Assembly (NCBI GenBank): GCA_028551475.1
Contig: CM052362.1
Coordinates: 21,930,021 to 21,994,020 of the forward strand
Source: Casuarina equisetifolia
Taxonomy: Eukaryota > Streptophyta > Magnoliopsida > Fagales > Casuarinaceae
Direction of reading: 5' to 3'
Length of the DNA: 64,000 bases
Positions 23,800 through 34,973 of the stretch are shown here, piece after piece (within the stretch, counting starts at the first letter, position 1; each line of letters opens with the position of its first letter). The notes under the pieces are model-generated. The model was given only the letters and a program-made list of their open reading frames with translations. It was not told the DNA's origin and did no database searches. The position numbers and the translations under genes are program-made.

Positions 23800-25363
23800 A
23801 TGGAGACCTGGTTGCTCCTCATTGTCTCCCTCTGCATCTCTGCCCTCCTCAGCCATCTGATCCTCGCCTGGAGAAGCTCCAAAACTCAGCCGCTACCTCC
23901 TGGACCCTTCAACATCCCCATCCTCAGCACACTTCTATGGCTTCGCAAGCCCTTCTCCGACTTCGAGCCAACGCTCCGGAACCTCCACGAAAGGCACGGG
24001 CCAATCATCAGCCTCCGCTTCGGCGGCCGCCCGTCCATCTTTATCGCGAACCGAACCATCGCCCACAGAGCCCTTGTCCAAAACGGCGCCGTATTTGCTG
24101 ACCGTCCCCCGGCCCTTCCAGTCAACAAGCTCGTCACTTGCAATCAGCATGACATCGCCTCCTCCTAGTACGGGCCTACATGGCGCGTCCTCCTTCGAAA
24201 TCTCACCTCTGAGGTCCTCCACCCTTCACGCGCCAGGTCCTACTCTCGCGGGCGGAAGTGGGTCTTGGACATCCTTATCAACCGCCTTGTGTCTCACTCC
24301 ACCCCCGAGTCCGGCATCGTTAAACCTGTCGTGGTGGTTGACCATGTCCGATACGCCATGTTTTGCTTGTTGGTCCTCATGTGTTTCGGTGACAATCTTG
24401 GCGAGACCCAGATAAACGAAATCGAAGATGTTCAGCGTCGCTTGCTTTTGGGCATGAAACGCTTAAAGATTCTTAACCTTTGGCCGAGTATTGGGAAGAT
24501 AGTATTCCGTAAGCGTTGGGACGAGCTGTTTCAGCTTCTGGGATACCTAGGGGCGACACTGGGGCCTTTAATAGAAGCCAGGAAGAGAGTGAAGCAAGAA
24601 AGACTAATTGCAGGAAAAAAATGGCGGAGATACAGAGGACGAGCATATGGTAGCGTATGTTGACACGCTGTTGGATTTGGAGTTGCCGGAGGAGAAGAGG
24701 AAGCTTGACGTCAGGGAAGTGATTAACTTGTGCTCGGAATTTCTCGACGCGGGCACGGACACTACGACCACTGCACTGCAGTGGATAATGGCGAACTTGG
24801 TGAAATACCCACACGTTCAAGAGAGGCTTTTTGCAGAGATTAAAGGTGTTATGGTGGGGGATGGACAGAAGGAGGTGAAGGAGGAGGATTTGCATAAATT
24901 GCGGTACTTGAAGGCAGTGGTTTTGGAGGGCTTAAGGCGGCACCCACCCGGTCACTTTGTGTTACCACATGCCGTCACAGAAGAAATAGTTTTGGCCGGC
25001 TATTTGGTACCCAAGAACGGCAGCGTGAACTTCATGGTGGCGGAGATCGGTAGGGACCCTGAGGTGTGGGAGGATCCCATGGCTTTTAAGCCTGAAAGGT
25101 TTTTGAGTGATGATAATGGTGAAACGGAAGTGTTTGATATAACGGGAAGCAGGGTGATCAAGATGATGCCTTTTGGGTCAGGGAGGAGAATGTGCCCTGC
25201 GTCTGGCTTGGCTATGCTTCATTTGGAATATTTTGTGGCCAATTTGGTACTGAACTTTGAATGGAAAGCTGTGGACGGTGATGAGGTTGACTTGTCAGAG
25301 AAGCCGGAGTTCACCACGGTGATGAAGTATCCCCTAAAAGCCCATCTATCTCCGAGGTTTTGA
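23800..25363 (+). pseudogene. CYP89 P450 pseudogene: one nonsense codon, one frameshift (locus D)
   Basis: The frame starts METWLLLIVSLC at 23800, after a TATA-like 'tttatacatat' near 23746. It keeps hinge LPPGP, I-helix [18 protein letters not shown] and a haem loop [10 protein letters not shown] in which the usual final glycine is alanine. Two lesions are visible. A TAG at 24166-24168 replaces the aromatic codon before YGPTWR. A 7-A run at 24614-24620 shifts the frame by one between KQERLIAG and the [12 protein letters not shown] part. Everything else is collinear with E and I, so the gene died recently or one or both lesions are assembly errors. The stop is at 25361-25363 after LSPRF. Confidence 0.88.
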
Positions 25364-26410
25364 ACGGTCTGGTTGATTTCCTAAATATTTTATTAAAACC
25401 CAATAAACCTATTTTCCACAATTCTAGCTGCCAGGGACTCTCAGGCAGAAGGATGCTATGTAGGCTTTGAACAAAACAAAGGGTGACTGTAAATTTGAAT
25501 CAAGATAATGGGAGACTACGTTATATGCCTGTTCAATTGCATACGTCAACTACTGTATAAATAACAACGTGGGCTGCGCCGAAGGTTGCCTAGAAGGCCT
25601 ATGAACATGGTGCACTTGTAATGCTGAGATCCAAACACCATAGATCTTTTATTCATTAGATGACTTTTACCAAAAAACCACATTGGCTGCTATGACTGAG
25701 TGGACTAGGGTTCCTAGTCAGTCAGCATTTCCCTCTGAAAATAAATACAAGACTCCCGGAAATTTCAAAAGTGGAAATGACACCCATCATTTCAATAGTT
25801 GAGTAAAATAGCTCAAAGTGAAATGGTCTGAACGCTGCTGGAAATTTCAAAAATGGAAATGACACCATCATTTCAATACTTGTGTCAAATAGTTCAAAAT
25901 GAAATGGTCTGAACACTAATGGAAAATTTCAAAAATGGAAATGACATCGTCATTTCAATAGTTGAGTAGAATAGTTCAAAATGAAATGGTGTGAACACAT
26001 AAACTTCGCTTAAAATGAGGATTCCCAATTTATAGTGGAATAAAAGAGTTAAAAGTGAAATTGGATAAGAAAGCGCTTGAAAGGTTCCTTTTAAGTCAGA
26101 AGTCGTTCCTCAAAAGTTTCAAAAGTTGAATAGAAACGTGAAGATTGAAAGTGGACATGACAACGTTTCCCACTTCTCGAAGTTCAAAAACTGTGAAAGA
26201 TTTTGTATTGGGAAATAATTGTGACAAGATGTTACACAATTAATTAAAATACATATTAATCATTTAAAAGAATACTACATCTTTGCCAACACTATGAAAC
26301 TGATATAAAAAACTTTACCAAAATTTCTTGCTAAAAAGGGGGTTTCCTAATCCTTAAGTAGTCAATAGACACGCGTCAAACTCCAACCCATGTTATTTGT
26401 ACGATCTTTA
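25364..26410. other. spacer between D and E
   Basis: 3' flank of D followed by the 5' flank of E. It includes the 82-bp tandem repeat listed separately and an AT-rich stretch at 26210-26330. No gene was recognised. Confidence 0.5.
25759..26006. repeat. tandem repeat, 82 bp x 3
   Basis: Units start at about 25761, 25843 and 25925. Each carries 'aatttcaaaaatggaaatga' or a close variant, then 'catttcaata' and 'gaaatggtctgaac'. A single diverged unit is present behind P450 H at about 53225-53300, so the array expanded from a single-copy element of CYP89 3' flanks. Confidence 0.85.
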
Positions 26411-26465
26411 CTTATAAGACTGACTTCGAGTTACATTTGTCGTCATAGCTGATGAGTCTACACAC

Positions 26466-28031
26466 ATGGAGACCTGGTTGTTCATCATTGTCTCTCTCTG
26501 CATTTCCGCCCTCGTCAGCCATCTGCTCTTCGCCGGGAAAAGCTCCAAAGCTCGGCAGCTTCCCCCCGGGCCCTTCCACATCCCCATCCTCAGCAGCCTC
26601 CAATGGCTCAGGAAGTCCTTTGAGCTCGAAACAGTTCTCCGAAACCTTCACGCAACGTATGGGCCCATCTTCACCCTTTACACCGGTACGCGTCCGGCCA
26701 TCTTCATCGCAAGCCGGACAATTGCCCATAGGGCCCTTGTCCAGAACGGTGCCGTATTTTCCGACCGTCCGCCGGCCCCCGTCACAGGCAAGATCATCTC
26801 TAGCAATCAGCATAGCATTAACACCGCCTTCTACGGCTCTACTTGGCGCGTTCTCCGCCGGAATCTCACCTCCGAGATCCTCCACCACTCGCGCGTCAAG
26901 TCCTACTCTCGCGCGCGGAAGTGGGTCGTGGACATCCTGATCAACCGACTTATGTCTCACTCAAACATCGAGTCCTGTCACGTCAACCCTGTCCGGGTGG
27001 TTGAACATTTCCGATACGCCGTGTTTTGCTTGTTGGTCCTCATGTGTTTTGGGGACAAGCTTGGCGAGACCCAGATAAAGGAAATCGAAGGTATCCAGCG
27101 TCGCCTGCTTTTGGGGTTTGATCGTTTTACCATACTAAATTTTTGGCCAAGGATTGGGAAGATAATATTCCGTAAGCGTTGGGACGAGCTATTGCAGCTT
27201 CGGAGAGACCAAGAGGCGGTACTGATGCCTTTGGTAGAAGCCAGGAAGAGAGAGAAGCAAGAAAGACTGGCTGCGGCCGAAAAGGACACACATATAGATG
27301 ATGAGTATGTCCTGGCGTACGTTGACACGTTGCTGGATTTGGAGTTGCCGGAGGAGAAGAGGAAGCTTGACGCTGGGGAAGTGATTAGCTTGTGCTCGGA
27401 GTTTCTCAACGGGGGCACGGACACTACGGCCACGGCACTGGAGTGGATAATGGCGAATTTGGTGAAATACCCACACATCCAAGAGAGGCTTTTCGCAGAG
27501 ATTAAAGGCGTTATGGTGGGGGATGGACAGAAGGAGGTGAAGGAGGAGGATTTGATTAAGTTGACGTACTTGAAGGCAGTGGTTTTGGAGGGCTTGAGGA
27601 GGCACCCGCCCGCGCAATTTGTGTTGCCACATGCAGTGACAGAGGATGTAGTTTTGGACGGCCATTTGGTACCCAAAAACGGCAGCGTGAACTTCATGGT
27701 GGCGGAGATGGGTAGGGACCCTGAGGTGTGGGAGGATCCAATGGCTTTTAAGCCTGAAAGGTTTTTATGTGGTGATAATGGTGGAGGGGAATTGATTGAT
27801 TTTGACATAACGGGAAGCAAGGAGATCAAGATGATGCCGTTTGGAGCCGGGAGGAGAATTTGCCCTGGTTTTGGCTTGGCGATGCTTCATTTGGAATACT
27901 TTGTGGCCAATTTGGTATGGAACTTCGAGTGGAAGGCTGTGGATGGAGATGAGGTTGATTTGTCAGAGAAGCCGGAGTTCACCATGGTGATGAAGTATCC
28001 ACTGCATGCCCATGTATGTCCGAGGTTTTGA
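26466..28031 (+). CDS. Cytochrome P450, CYP89 family, intact (locus E)
   Basis: A 521-residue single-exon CYP89-type P450. It starts [12 protein letters not shown], about 53 bp after a 'cttataag' TATA-like element. Features: N-terminal anchor (residues 3-24), KSSKARQ linker, hinge [17 protein letters not shown] in the C-helix region with the haem-contacting WR pair, I-helix GGTDTTAT (glycine in place of the more usual alanine), [14 protein letters not shown], and haem loop [10 protein letters not shown] with the cysteine at residue 466. It ends HVCPRF. It is closest to I and the damaged D, G, H and J/K copies, and clearly apart from B and C. Its 3' flank resembles that of I. It is predicted to be an ER monooxygenase of unknown substrate. 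Confidence 0.93.
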   Translation: METWLFIIVSLCISALVSHLLFAGKSSKARQLPPGPFHIPILSSLQWLRKSFELETVLRNLHATYGPIFTLYTGTRPAIFIASRTIAHRALVQNGAVFSDRPPAPVTGKIISSNQHSINTAFYGSTWRVLRRNLTSEILHHSRVKSYSRARKWVVDILINRLMSHSNIESCHVNPVRVVEHFRYAVFCLLVLMCFGDKLGETQIKEIEGIQRRLLLGFDRFTILNFWPRIGKIIFRKRWDELLQLRRDQEAVLMPLVEARKREKQERLAAAEKDTHIDDEYVLAYVDTLLDLELPEEKRKLDAGEVISLCSEFLNGGTDTTATALEWIMANLVKYPHIQERLFAEIKGVMVGDGQKEVKEEDLIKLTYLKAVVLEGLRRHPPAQFVLPHAVTEDVVLDGHLVPKNGSVNFMVAEMGRDPEVWEDPMAFKPERFLCGDNGGGELIDFDITGSKEIKMMPFGAGRRICPGFGLAMLHLEYFVANLVWNFEWKAVDGDEVDLSEKPEFTMVMKYPLHAHVCPRF

Positions 28032-29072
28032 TGGTCTGGTTGATTTCCTAATTATGTTAGTAAAACTGCATAAGCCTGTTACCCAGAATTCTATCTGTTA
28101 GGATTGTGGGTGAGATGGTAATTTAGACTTTGAATCAAAAGCTAAAGATATATTAAACGAAACGATTTCTCTGTGTTTTTCTTTCTTTGTACTATCATCA
28201 GTCTTCTGAATCTTAAGCTGAAAAATGTGATCGTACTAGTTCGATAGATTTCGTCCCTTCATGGCTTCTTGTTCTTTTAGCCGATATGGACCTATGATTT
28301 ATGAACTTGCATCTGCCTCGTCACTTTTTGGACACAAAATAAAGGGCGAGTGTGGTAGGGGCCTGTTCGGATGCAGATACCGAGGTCTACATAAATAATT
28401 CCGCTGTAGATCTCTTCTCCATTCGTAGGAGACAACTTTCCAGGAAACTCACATTGGCTCCTACGACAGATTTTAGAAGGGTTCTTTGTTGTTGTGCATT
28501 TGTTTTTGGAAGTAAATGCCCAGATTGCCGGAAATTGCTGTGCTTCAAAGGGCTTGTTTGTTTCGATGACAACAGCATATTTGTACTGTACGTGGGTAAT
28601 TGTTTCGATGACAAGAACATATTTTACAAGAGTTTCCTAGTGTACTTCACACAGGGTAAAATCTAGTTAGATAATAGGAGCAAATCTCCATAGACGAATG
28701 GTTCTATGGACCAGTCATCCGTGCTGTGTTCGGTGAGTTGAATCTGGAAGCAACACTTACTCTTTTGTTAAAGTAGTTCTCAGAGCTGTTGTGTCATCTT
28801 CCTTTGAGTTCAGTGTTGTCCTGAGCAGTGTCGAAGTTGTTCTTTGGCAAGGTCATTATAGGTGGAGTGCGATGTTGACCTGCTTCTGAGCTGTGATGAG
28901 CCTATCTTTCCCAGTGCTTGATGGTCTCCGTCTATTTTGCCTTTCTTTTCGTTGGTCCTTTGCCTGTCCTACATGTAGCGGCCAGGCAAACGTGGCTGAA
29001 ACGATAGACGTAGGAGAAAGCGACAATTTCGGAAGTAAGTGTTTGGAAGTGTCTAAGGGGTGGGTCGCATAT
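28032..29072. other. 3' flank of E, no gene recognised
   Basis: The first part (28060-28180) matches the 3' flank of P450 I, including 'ctgcataagcctgttaccca' and 'aaaagctaaag'. A 104-codon open frame at 28352-28666 has no recognisable domain. Confidence 0.5.
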
Positions 29073-29424
29073 TATTGGAGAATTAAAATATCCAGATCCT
29101 CATTGAATAAGGCGACATGAGAGCCTGACCTTATAAGTTTCTGCTAGCAATCCACTATTGCACAGTTCTGTGTTTTAGTTGGGCCCTTTAATTTCTAATA
29201 TGATATCAGAGTCGATCCTGTGTCCTACCTACCTTGGTGTGGTTCCTCTAGACTGGTTCCACCTCTCACCACGCCCAACGTGAGACTGCAGAGGAGTGTT
29301 GGAGAATTAAAATATCCAGTCTTACATTGAGTAAGGCAACAGGAGAGTCTGACCTTATAAGCTTCTGCTAGCAATCCACTATTGCACAGTTCTATGTTTT
29401 AGTTGGGCCCTTCAATTTCTAATA
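29073..29424 (+). mobile_element. TRIM retrotransposon (TRIM-1), 352 bp
   Basis: A terminal-repeat retrotransposon in miniature. Two 128-bp direct repeats (29073-29200 and 29297-29424) share 'ttggagaattaaaatatcca', 'gcaatccactattgcacag' and an end 'atttctaata'. The right copy begins TGTTGG; the left copy has decayed to TATTGG. Directly after the left LTR lies 'tgatatcagagtc' (29201-29213), close to the initiator Met-tRNA primer site, and 'gcagaggag' precedes the right LTR as a polypurine tract. The internal region is only 96 bp and codes for nothing, so it would rely on proteins from other elements. Flanking pentamers catat and tggat do not match. Confidence 0.8.
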
Positions 29425-29538
29425 TGGATTAGGTTTATAGCATATAAATGTATGTTTGTTATTGTAAAGAATTAGAAAAATACAAACCAAATATTTGCTC
29501 ACACGTCGACCTCTCTCCCGTCATCTCAAAATCTTACA
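29425..29538 (+). repeat. Copia-1 5' LTR, truncated
   Basis: Matches 34860-34973 of the 3' LTR ('gattaggttta', 'catataaatgtatgtttg', 'ctcccgtcatctcaaaat') and ends 'cttaca'. The first half of the LTR is absent. Confidence 0.9.
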
Positions 29539-29719
29539 TGGTACCCGAGCTTTGTTTCTTTTCCTGAGACCTCTTTTCGCTTCCACACAGCCATCAGTGA
29601 CAAGTGATTCTCAATACCCCTATCTTTCCCCGTAATTTTCCTTTTCTTCCGACTCCTTTTCCTTTCTCGTGAACCTTCATTCATTCCCACTACCCTCCCT
29701 TTCCCGTAAAGTCTCTTTG

Positions 29720-29910
29720 GCTTTTTTGTCCATTTCTTGCTTTTTCATCTGTTTCTCAGTTTTTTCATCTATTTGGCTTTTCATCCATTTCTTGCTTTTT
29801 CGTTCGTTTCTCAGTTTTTTCATCTATTTAGCTTTTCATCCGTTTCTTGCTTTTTCGTCTGTTTCTCGGCTTTTTCATCTATTTTACTTTTCATCCGTTT
29901 CTTCACTTTA
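29720..29910. repeat. Copia-1 leader tandem repeat, about 55 bp x 3
   Basis: Pyrimidine-rich units around 'tttcttgcttttt' at 29733, 29788 and 29844 in the untranslated leader, upstream of gag at 30131. The small frames here are low-complexity Phe/Ser sequence and not genes. Confidence 0.75.
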
Positions 29911-30130
29911 TCCTTCTCTTTTTTTTTTCAATATTGCAATTTTGCCATTCGTAATTACCGAAACCCTAGTCCCTCAAATCTCCCACTTTTCAGCCCCCAA
30001 TTCTCCAATTTTTCAGTTTTCTCATATCCCTAATTTTGGAAAACCCTAAACCTATTTTTTCACAATTTTGCCTTCATTCCCAATCTCCTAAATTCCCTAA
30101 TTTCTCATAACCTTAGCCTTAATTTCTTTG

Positions 30131-31090
30131 ATGGTTGCCGCTGGAGCTCCTTCCTTCGCTCTTCGCGACCCTTATCACCTTTCTGCCGCCGATCTCCAAC
30201 CCGGCAGCATTGTTCCCAAATGATTAGTTGGCGAATCAAACTGGAGCATTTGGAGTGACCAGATTCGCACCGTTTGCCTTGCCCGCAACAAGCTTGGCTT
30301 TCTCACCGGTGAGCTTACTTGTCCGGAAGGTAATGGCGAAGATGCGCAACGTTGGGCCAAAGCCCACGCTGCTGTCAAAACTTGGCTAGTACACTCCGTT
30401 GACTCTAACTTGGATAGCACGGTTTCTCGACTTCCAACCGTGACAGATATTTGGCGAGTTTTGCAAGAGAGCTTTGACAAAGTCTCCACTACTCAGAAAT
30501 TTGGCTTGAAACAGGCCATCAATGCACTTCAGCTTGCTCCCGGTGCCACCAGTGCTGATCTCACGTCTTTTTATGTCCGCCTGACAAACCTTTGGGGTGT
30601 ACTTGAGACACAACAGGCCCCCATCCGATGTTCTTGTAGCAAATGCGATTGCGAAGTTAACTCGCATCTTCGGGCTCGTGACCAAGAGGATCGTGCACTG
30701 AAGCTTCTCCTTTCCCTTCCGCCAGAGTTCCAGAACCTTGTTTCTTCCGTCCTCAGTTGTGAAGAGCTTCCTTCTTTGGAGAAGATCTACTCTCTAGCCA
30801 AGCAGGATGTTGACCAACGTTCCCAACGTGATGGCCGACACAGCGCCAGCGATGCCAGTGCCTTCGCGGCATAATCACACGAGACTACACGTCGCCCTTC
30901 TACTAGGTTAGGCGTTGGGGCTCTGCAGCTAGGCCCAGGAGGCTGGCCCACTGACTCACGGCCCACTCCTCTAGGCCCTCATCACCTATTGGGCCACAAG
31001 GGTCCAAGGACCCTACTCCTTCCTTAGCCCATCAACGCCCCTTTTGCAATCATTGCAAGAAGCTTAGGCACGTCTAGGAGGCTTGTTTTT
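30131..31090 (+). pseudogene. Copia-1 gag remnant
   Basis: Begins at the ATG at 30131 (MVAAGAPSFALRDPY), has a TGA at 30221, then runs through LVGESNWSIWSDQIRTV and WLVHSVDSNLDSTVSRLP, typical copia gag, to a stop at 30872. A zinc knuckle follows near 31045-31088: the CNHC half, then H and a final C with a stop codon between them. It would have formed the particle shell and bound RNA. Confidence 0.8.
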
Positions 31091-32970
31091 TGCTTATGGG
31101 CTACCCTCGAGATTGGAAGCCCAAACCCAAGGGTAGTAATCGCCGCCGCTCTACTGATGGGCGTACCCAAGCCCACCATGCTTCTCTTGATGGACACGGG
31201 CCCCACCACTTCAGTCATGGGCCTCCACCACCCCCTTTTACTGGGCTTTCTTATTTTGGTAACCCCTCACCTTCTCCTTATCCTAGTGCAGGCATCTTAG
31301 GCCATCCACCTTCAAGCCCTGGCAGCATCTATGGCGGTTCTACTGGGCTCAATCTAATTGCAGACCAACAACAAAAATTGGTGACACTTATCAATCAGAT
31401 GGGCACCTCTGATCCTAGTGCCAATTTCTCCGGTAATTATTCTCTTTCTCATCCTTTTTCATCTTTACGGATTATTGATTCTGGGGCAACGAACCATATC
31501 ACATGCAATTTGCATATGTTAAATTCTTTTTACCCATGTGCCAAACCCATCCACATCATTCTCCCTAACAAATCTCTTAGTCCGGTCACTCACATTGGTC
31601 ACTATAAGCCTTATCCCTCCCTTAATCTCACTCATGTTTTATATGCCCTTCACTTTCGTCATAATTTATTATCTATTCAAAAACTAACCAGCGACAATAA
31701 TTGTGTTGCCCTTTTCTTTGATAAATTTTGTCTCTTTCAAGACCGTACAATTGGGGATCTGATCGGGCTCGACAAGGCTGATCGGGGCTTATATTTCCTA
31801 TGTTCCTCCATTCCAGCGCAATTTACTTCAATTTTTTCAAATTATTTAGTTTCCTTACGGACTACTTTTTGTACTCCACAAATAATTTGTAATTCCATTT
31901 TTACTAATAATATTCAGTACGATCTTTTGCATCAACGTTTGGGTCATTCATCACTTAAAACTTTTCATTCTCACGGATGATCTTTTTCTTGTCCCTCTGA
32001 TTTTCAATGTTCTATTTGTCCTTTAGCCAAACAAACCCGTGCCCTGTTTCCCTCTCGTCAACATTGCACCACCTCTATTTTTGAACTCGTCCATATGGAA
32101 GTTTAAGGTCCTCATCGAACCCCCACTCATGATGGTGCTCGTTACTTCCTCACCATTGTGGATGATTTTTCTCGAGCTACATGGACATTTATTCTTACCT
32201 TTAAAAGCCAAGTTTTCTCCAAAATTTAATATTTTCTCTCCCTTGTCTCCACTCAATTCAATTATATTGTTCGTCACATTCACTTTGACAATGGAACTGA
32301 ATTCTTTTCTTCTGAATGCTGTTCATTTCTTTCCTCACGTGGCATCCTCCATGAGACCTCTTGTGTTCACACTCCCCAACAGAATGGAATTGTTGAACGG
32401 AAACATCGGCACTTGCTTGATGTCGCTCGTCCTCTCATGTTTCAAGCTCACATCCCTCCTCATTTTTGGGGCGAATGCCTCCTCACTGCCACCTATCTCA
32501 TTAACCGTCTTCCTTCCTCCTCTCTCCATGGCGTTAGCCCTTTTGAAAAAAATTTTGGAAAACCCCCTGTTATTAATCATCTTCATGTTTTTGGATGTCG
32601 CTGTTTTGCTTCCACCTTCGGTACTCGTGACAAATTCAGTCCTCGTGCCCTTCCTTGTATTTTCATGGGATATCCTTCCTCTCAGAAGGGTTATCGTCTT
32701 TACGATCCTGCCTGTGACAAATTTTTTGTTAGTCGGGATGTTGTTTTTCAAGAAAATAATTTTCCTTTCTCTCCTTCAACTGCCTTTCCTCCGATCACGC
32801 CTGCCGCCCCTTCAGTTCCTATTGTGCAGCTCGATGAACCTTATACTTCCTCAACTCTACCAATTAATCTCCCTAACCTCCCTGAGCCCCCTTTCCCCAA
32901 CCCTACCACCATATTGGATGATATCATATCCCCTTCCCCCCTCTTGTTCCTGCTCCTGATCCAAGCCTAG
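31090..32970 (+). pseudogene. Copia-1 protease and integrase remnant
   Basis: A protease active-site motif IIDSGATNH is at about 31471-31497. Integrase follows with its HHCC zinc region (HQRLGHSS, then CSICPLAKQ), the core (FLTIVDDFSRATW, VRHIHFDNGTEF, HTPQQNGIVERKHRH) and the GKPP...HLHVFGCRCF tail. In-frame stops occur at 31978, near 32104 and near 32227. Confidence 0.85.
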
Positions 32971-33149
32971 ATTCCTCTCTTCCCACTACCCTTGATACCA
33001 CCTTACGCCGTTCCAGTCGACCTAGTCGCCCACCCATTTGGACCTTTGACTACATATGTCCTACCCTTCCTTCGACTTCTAACACCTCTGCCTACCCCAT
33101 CTCCAATTATGTCTCCCTTCAACACTGTCACCCATTTCATCAACATTTC

Positions 33150-34742
33150 ATTGCCTCCATCTCTGCCATCCATGAACCTTCCACTTATCATGAAGCCGCT
33201 TCTGATCCCAATTGGATAGATGCTATGAACCATGAACTCACTGCTTTAGAGGCTAACCACACATGGGATGTGGTTCCCTTGCCCCCTAATCGACTTCCTA
33301 TTGGGTGTAAATGGGTGTACAAAGTGAAGTATCATGCCGATGGTTCCATTGAGCGGTATAAGGCCCGTCTGGTGGCCAAGGGCTTTAATCAGCATGAGGG
33401 AATCAATTACCAAGATACCTTTTCACCCACTATGAAGCATGTCATAGTTCGTCTCATCATCACTATTGTTGCCGTTCATGATTGGCCCCTTTACCAAATG
33501 GATGTTCAGAATGCTTTTCTCCATGGTGATCTTTCTAAGGAGGTATATATGGAGCTTCCCCTCGGATTTTGCAATCAGGAGGAGCATCTAGTCTGTCGAT
33601 TGCGAAAATCCCTTTATGGGTTGAAGCAAGCATTTCGTCAATGGAATGCTAAGTTTACCGGAGCATTGATTGCACATGGTTTTGTCCAATCTTATCATGA
33701 CTACTTCTTATTCACTAAGGCTAGAGGTAACTCTTTTGTTGCATTACTCATTTATGTTGATGATATATTGATCACAGGCAACAGTCAGGCAGCTATAACA
33801 GATCTCAAACGATATCTTCATGCTACCTTCTTCATGAAAGACCTGGGTCAATCAAAATTCTTCTTGGGAATCAAGATAGCCCGTTCTCCAGAAGGCATCT
33901 CACTCAACCAACGTAAGTACACATTGGAATTAATCTCTGAGGCTGGATTGGCAGGTTCGAGACCGTCTGTAATTCCAATGGAATAGAACAAGAAGTTCAC
34001 AAGCATTGAATATGATGTTTGTTCAGAAGAGAAAACCGATGACCCGCTTCTTACAGATCCATCCACCTATCAGAGACTGGTTGGAAGGTTGATCTATCTT
34101 ACTCTCACTCGGCCTGATATCACTTTTTCAGTTCAACTTCTCAGTCAGTTCATGCATAATCTAAAACAGTCCCACATGGAGGCAGCACTGAAGGTAATTA
34201 AATACCTTAAGAGTTGCCCAGGTCTTGGCCTTATGTTCCCATCCTCATCCAAATTCGAGCTCAAAGCACATTGTGATTCAAACTACAGTACATGCCCTAT
34301 GACAAGAAGGTCAACAACCGGATTTTGCATAATGCTTGGAGATTCCTTGATTTCGTGGCGGTCCAAGAAACAACCAACTGTATCCTTGTCATCAGCAGAA
34401 GTAGAATATAGAGCCATGCAAGTAACGACATGCGAGATAGTATGGATTATAGGGTTACTCAAAGACTTTGGTTTTCAAATGCGACGTCTAGCACTATTAT
34501 ATTGTGATAATGAGGTAGTAGAGAAGATAGCAGCAAATCTGATCTTTCATGAGTGTACAAAGCACATTGAGGTGGAATGTCACTATGTAAGAGAAAAACT
34601 TCAACAAGGAATAATCATAACTCGACATGTTTCTACCAAGGAACAACCAGTTGATCTTTTGACAAAGGCACTTTGCAGCAAACAACATTGGCATCTTCTC
34701 TCCAAGCTTGGAGTATTTGATCTCTTCAAATCTCCGACTTGA
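33150..34742 (+). pseudogene. Copia-1 reverse transcriptase and RNase H remnant
   Basis: RT begins near 33150 and shows WIDAMNHEL, KARLVAKGFNQ, QMDVQNAFLHGDL and the catalytic YVDDIL at about 33753. A TAG at 33984 breaks the frame, which then continues as LTRPDITFSVQ, the RNase H motif HCDSNYSTCPMTRRSTTGFC and LTKALCSKQH. The strong conservation suggests a fairly recent element. Confidence 0.88.
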
Positions 34743-34749
34743 GGGGGAG
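34741..34749 (+). other. Copia-1 polypurine tract
   Basis: 'gagggggag' directly before the 3' LTR, the usual plus-strand primer site. Confidence 0.85.
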
Positions 34750-34973
34750 TGTTGATATTTGAATTTCTTACCTAATACCTTACCATAATTGTCCCTAATT
34801 ATGTGTTTGTGTTAGGTAGAATATTATGTAATTATTGTAATTATTATGTTTTCCTTGTATAGATTAGGTTTACAACATATAAATGTATGTTTGCTATTGT
34901 AAAGAATTAGAAAAATACAAACTAAATATTTGCTCACCTGTCGGCCTCTCTCCCGTCATCTCAAAATCTTACA
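34750..34973 (+). repeat. Copia-1 3' LTR
   Basis: Starts TGTTGATATTTG and ends ATCTTACA, 224 bp. The right flank is 'catag'; no matching duplication can be sought because the 5' end of the element is lost. Confidence 0.85.

Larger units (their letters stand above)
29425..34973 (+). mobile_element. Ty1/copia retrotransposon, degenerate (Copia-1)
   Basis: A full set of copia parts on the + strand in the order LTR, primer site, gag, protease, integrase, RT, RNase H, polypurine tract, LTR. Gag is in frame 2, protease and integrase in frame 1, RT and RNase H in frame 3, with stops at 30221, 30872, 31978, 33984 and others, so it cannot move on its own. The 3' LTR is complete (224 bp) but the 5' LTR keeps only its last 114 bp and is cut exactly at the end of TRIM-1. 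Members carry TGGTACCCGAGC as a variant Met-tRNA primer site at 29539-29550. Confidence 0.9.

Noticed and set aside
29669-30049. Phe/Ser-rich frames of 98-126 codons
   Set aside because: Translation of the pyrimidine-rich tandem repeat in the Copia-1 leader; not a membrane protein gene.
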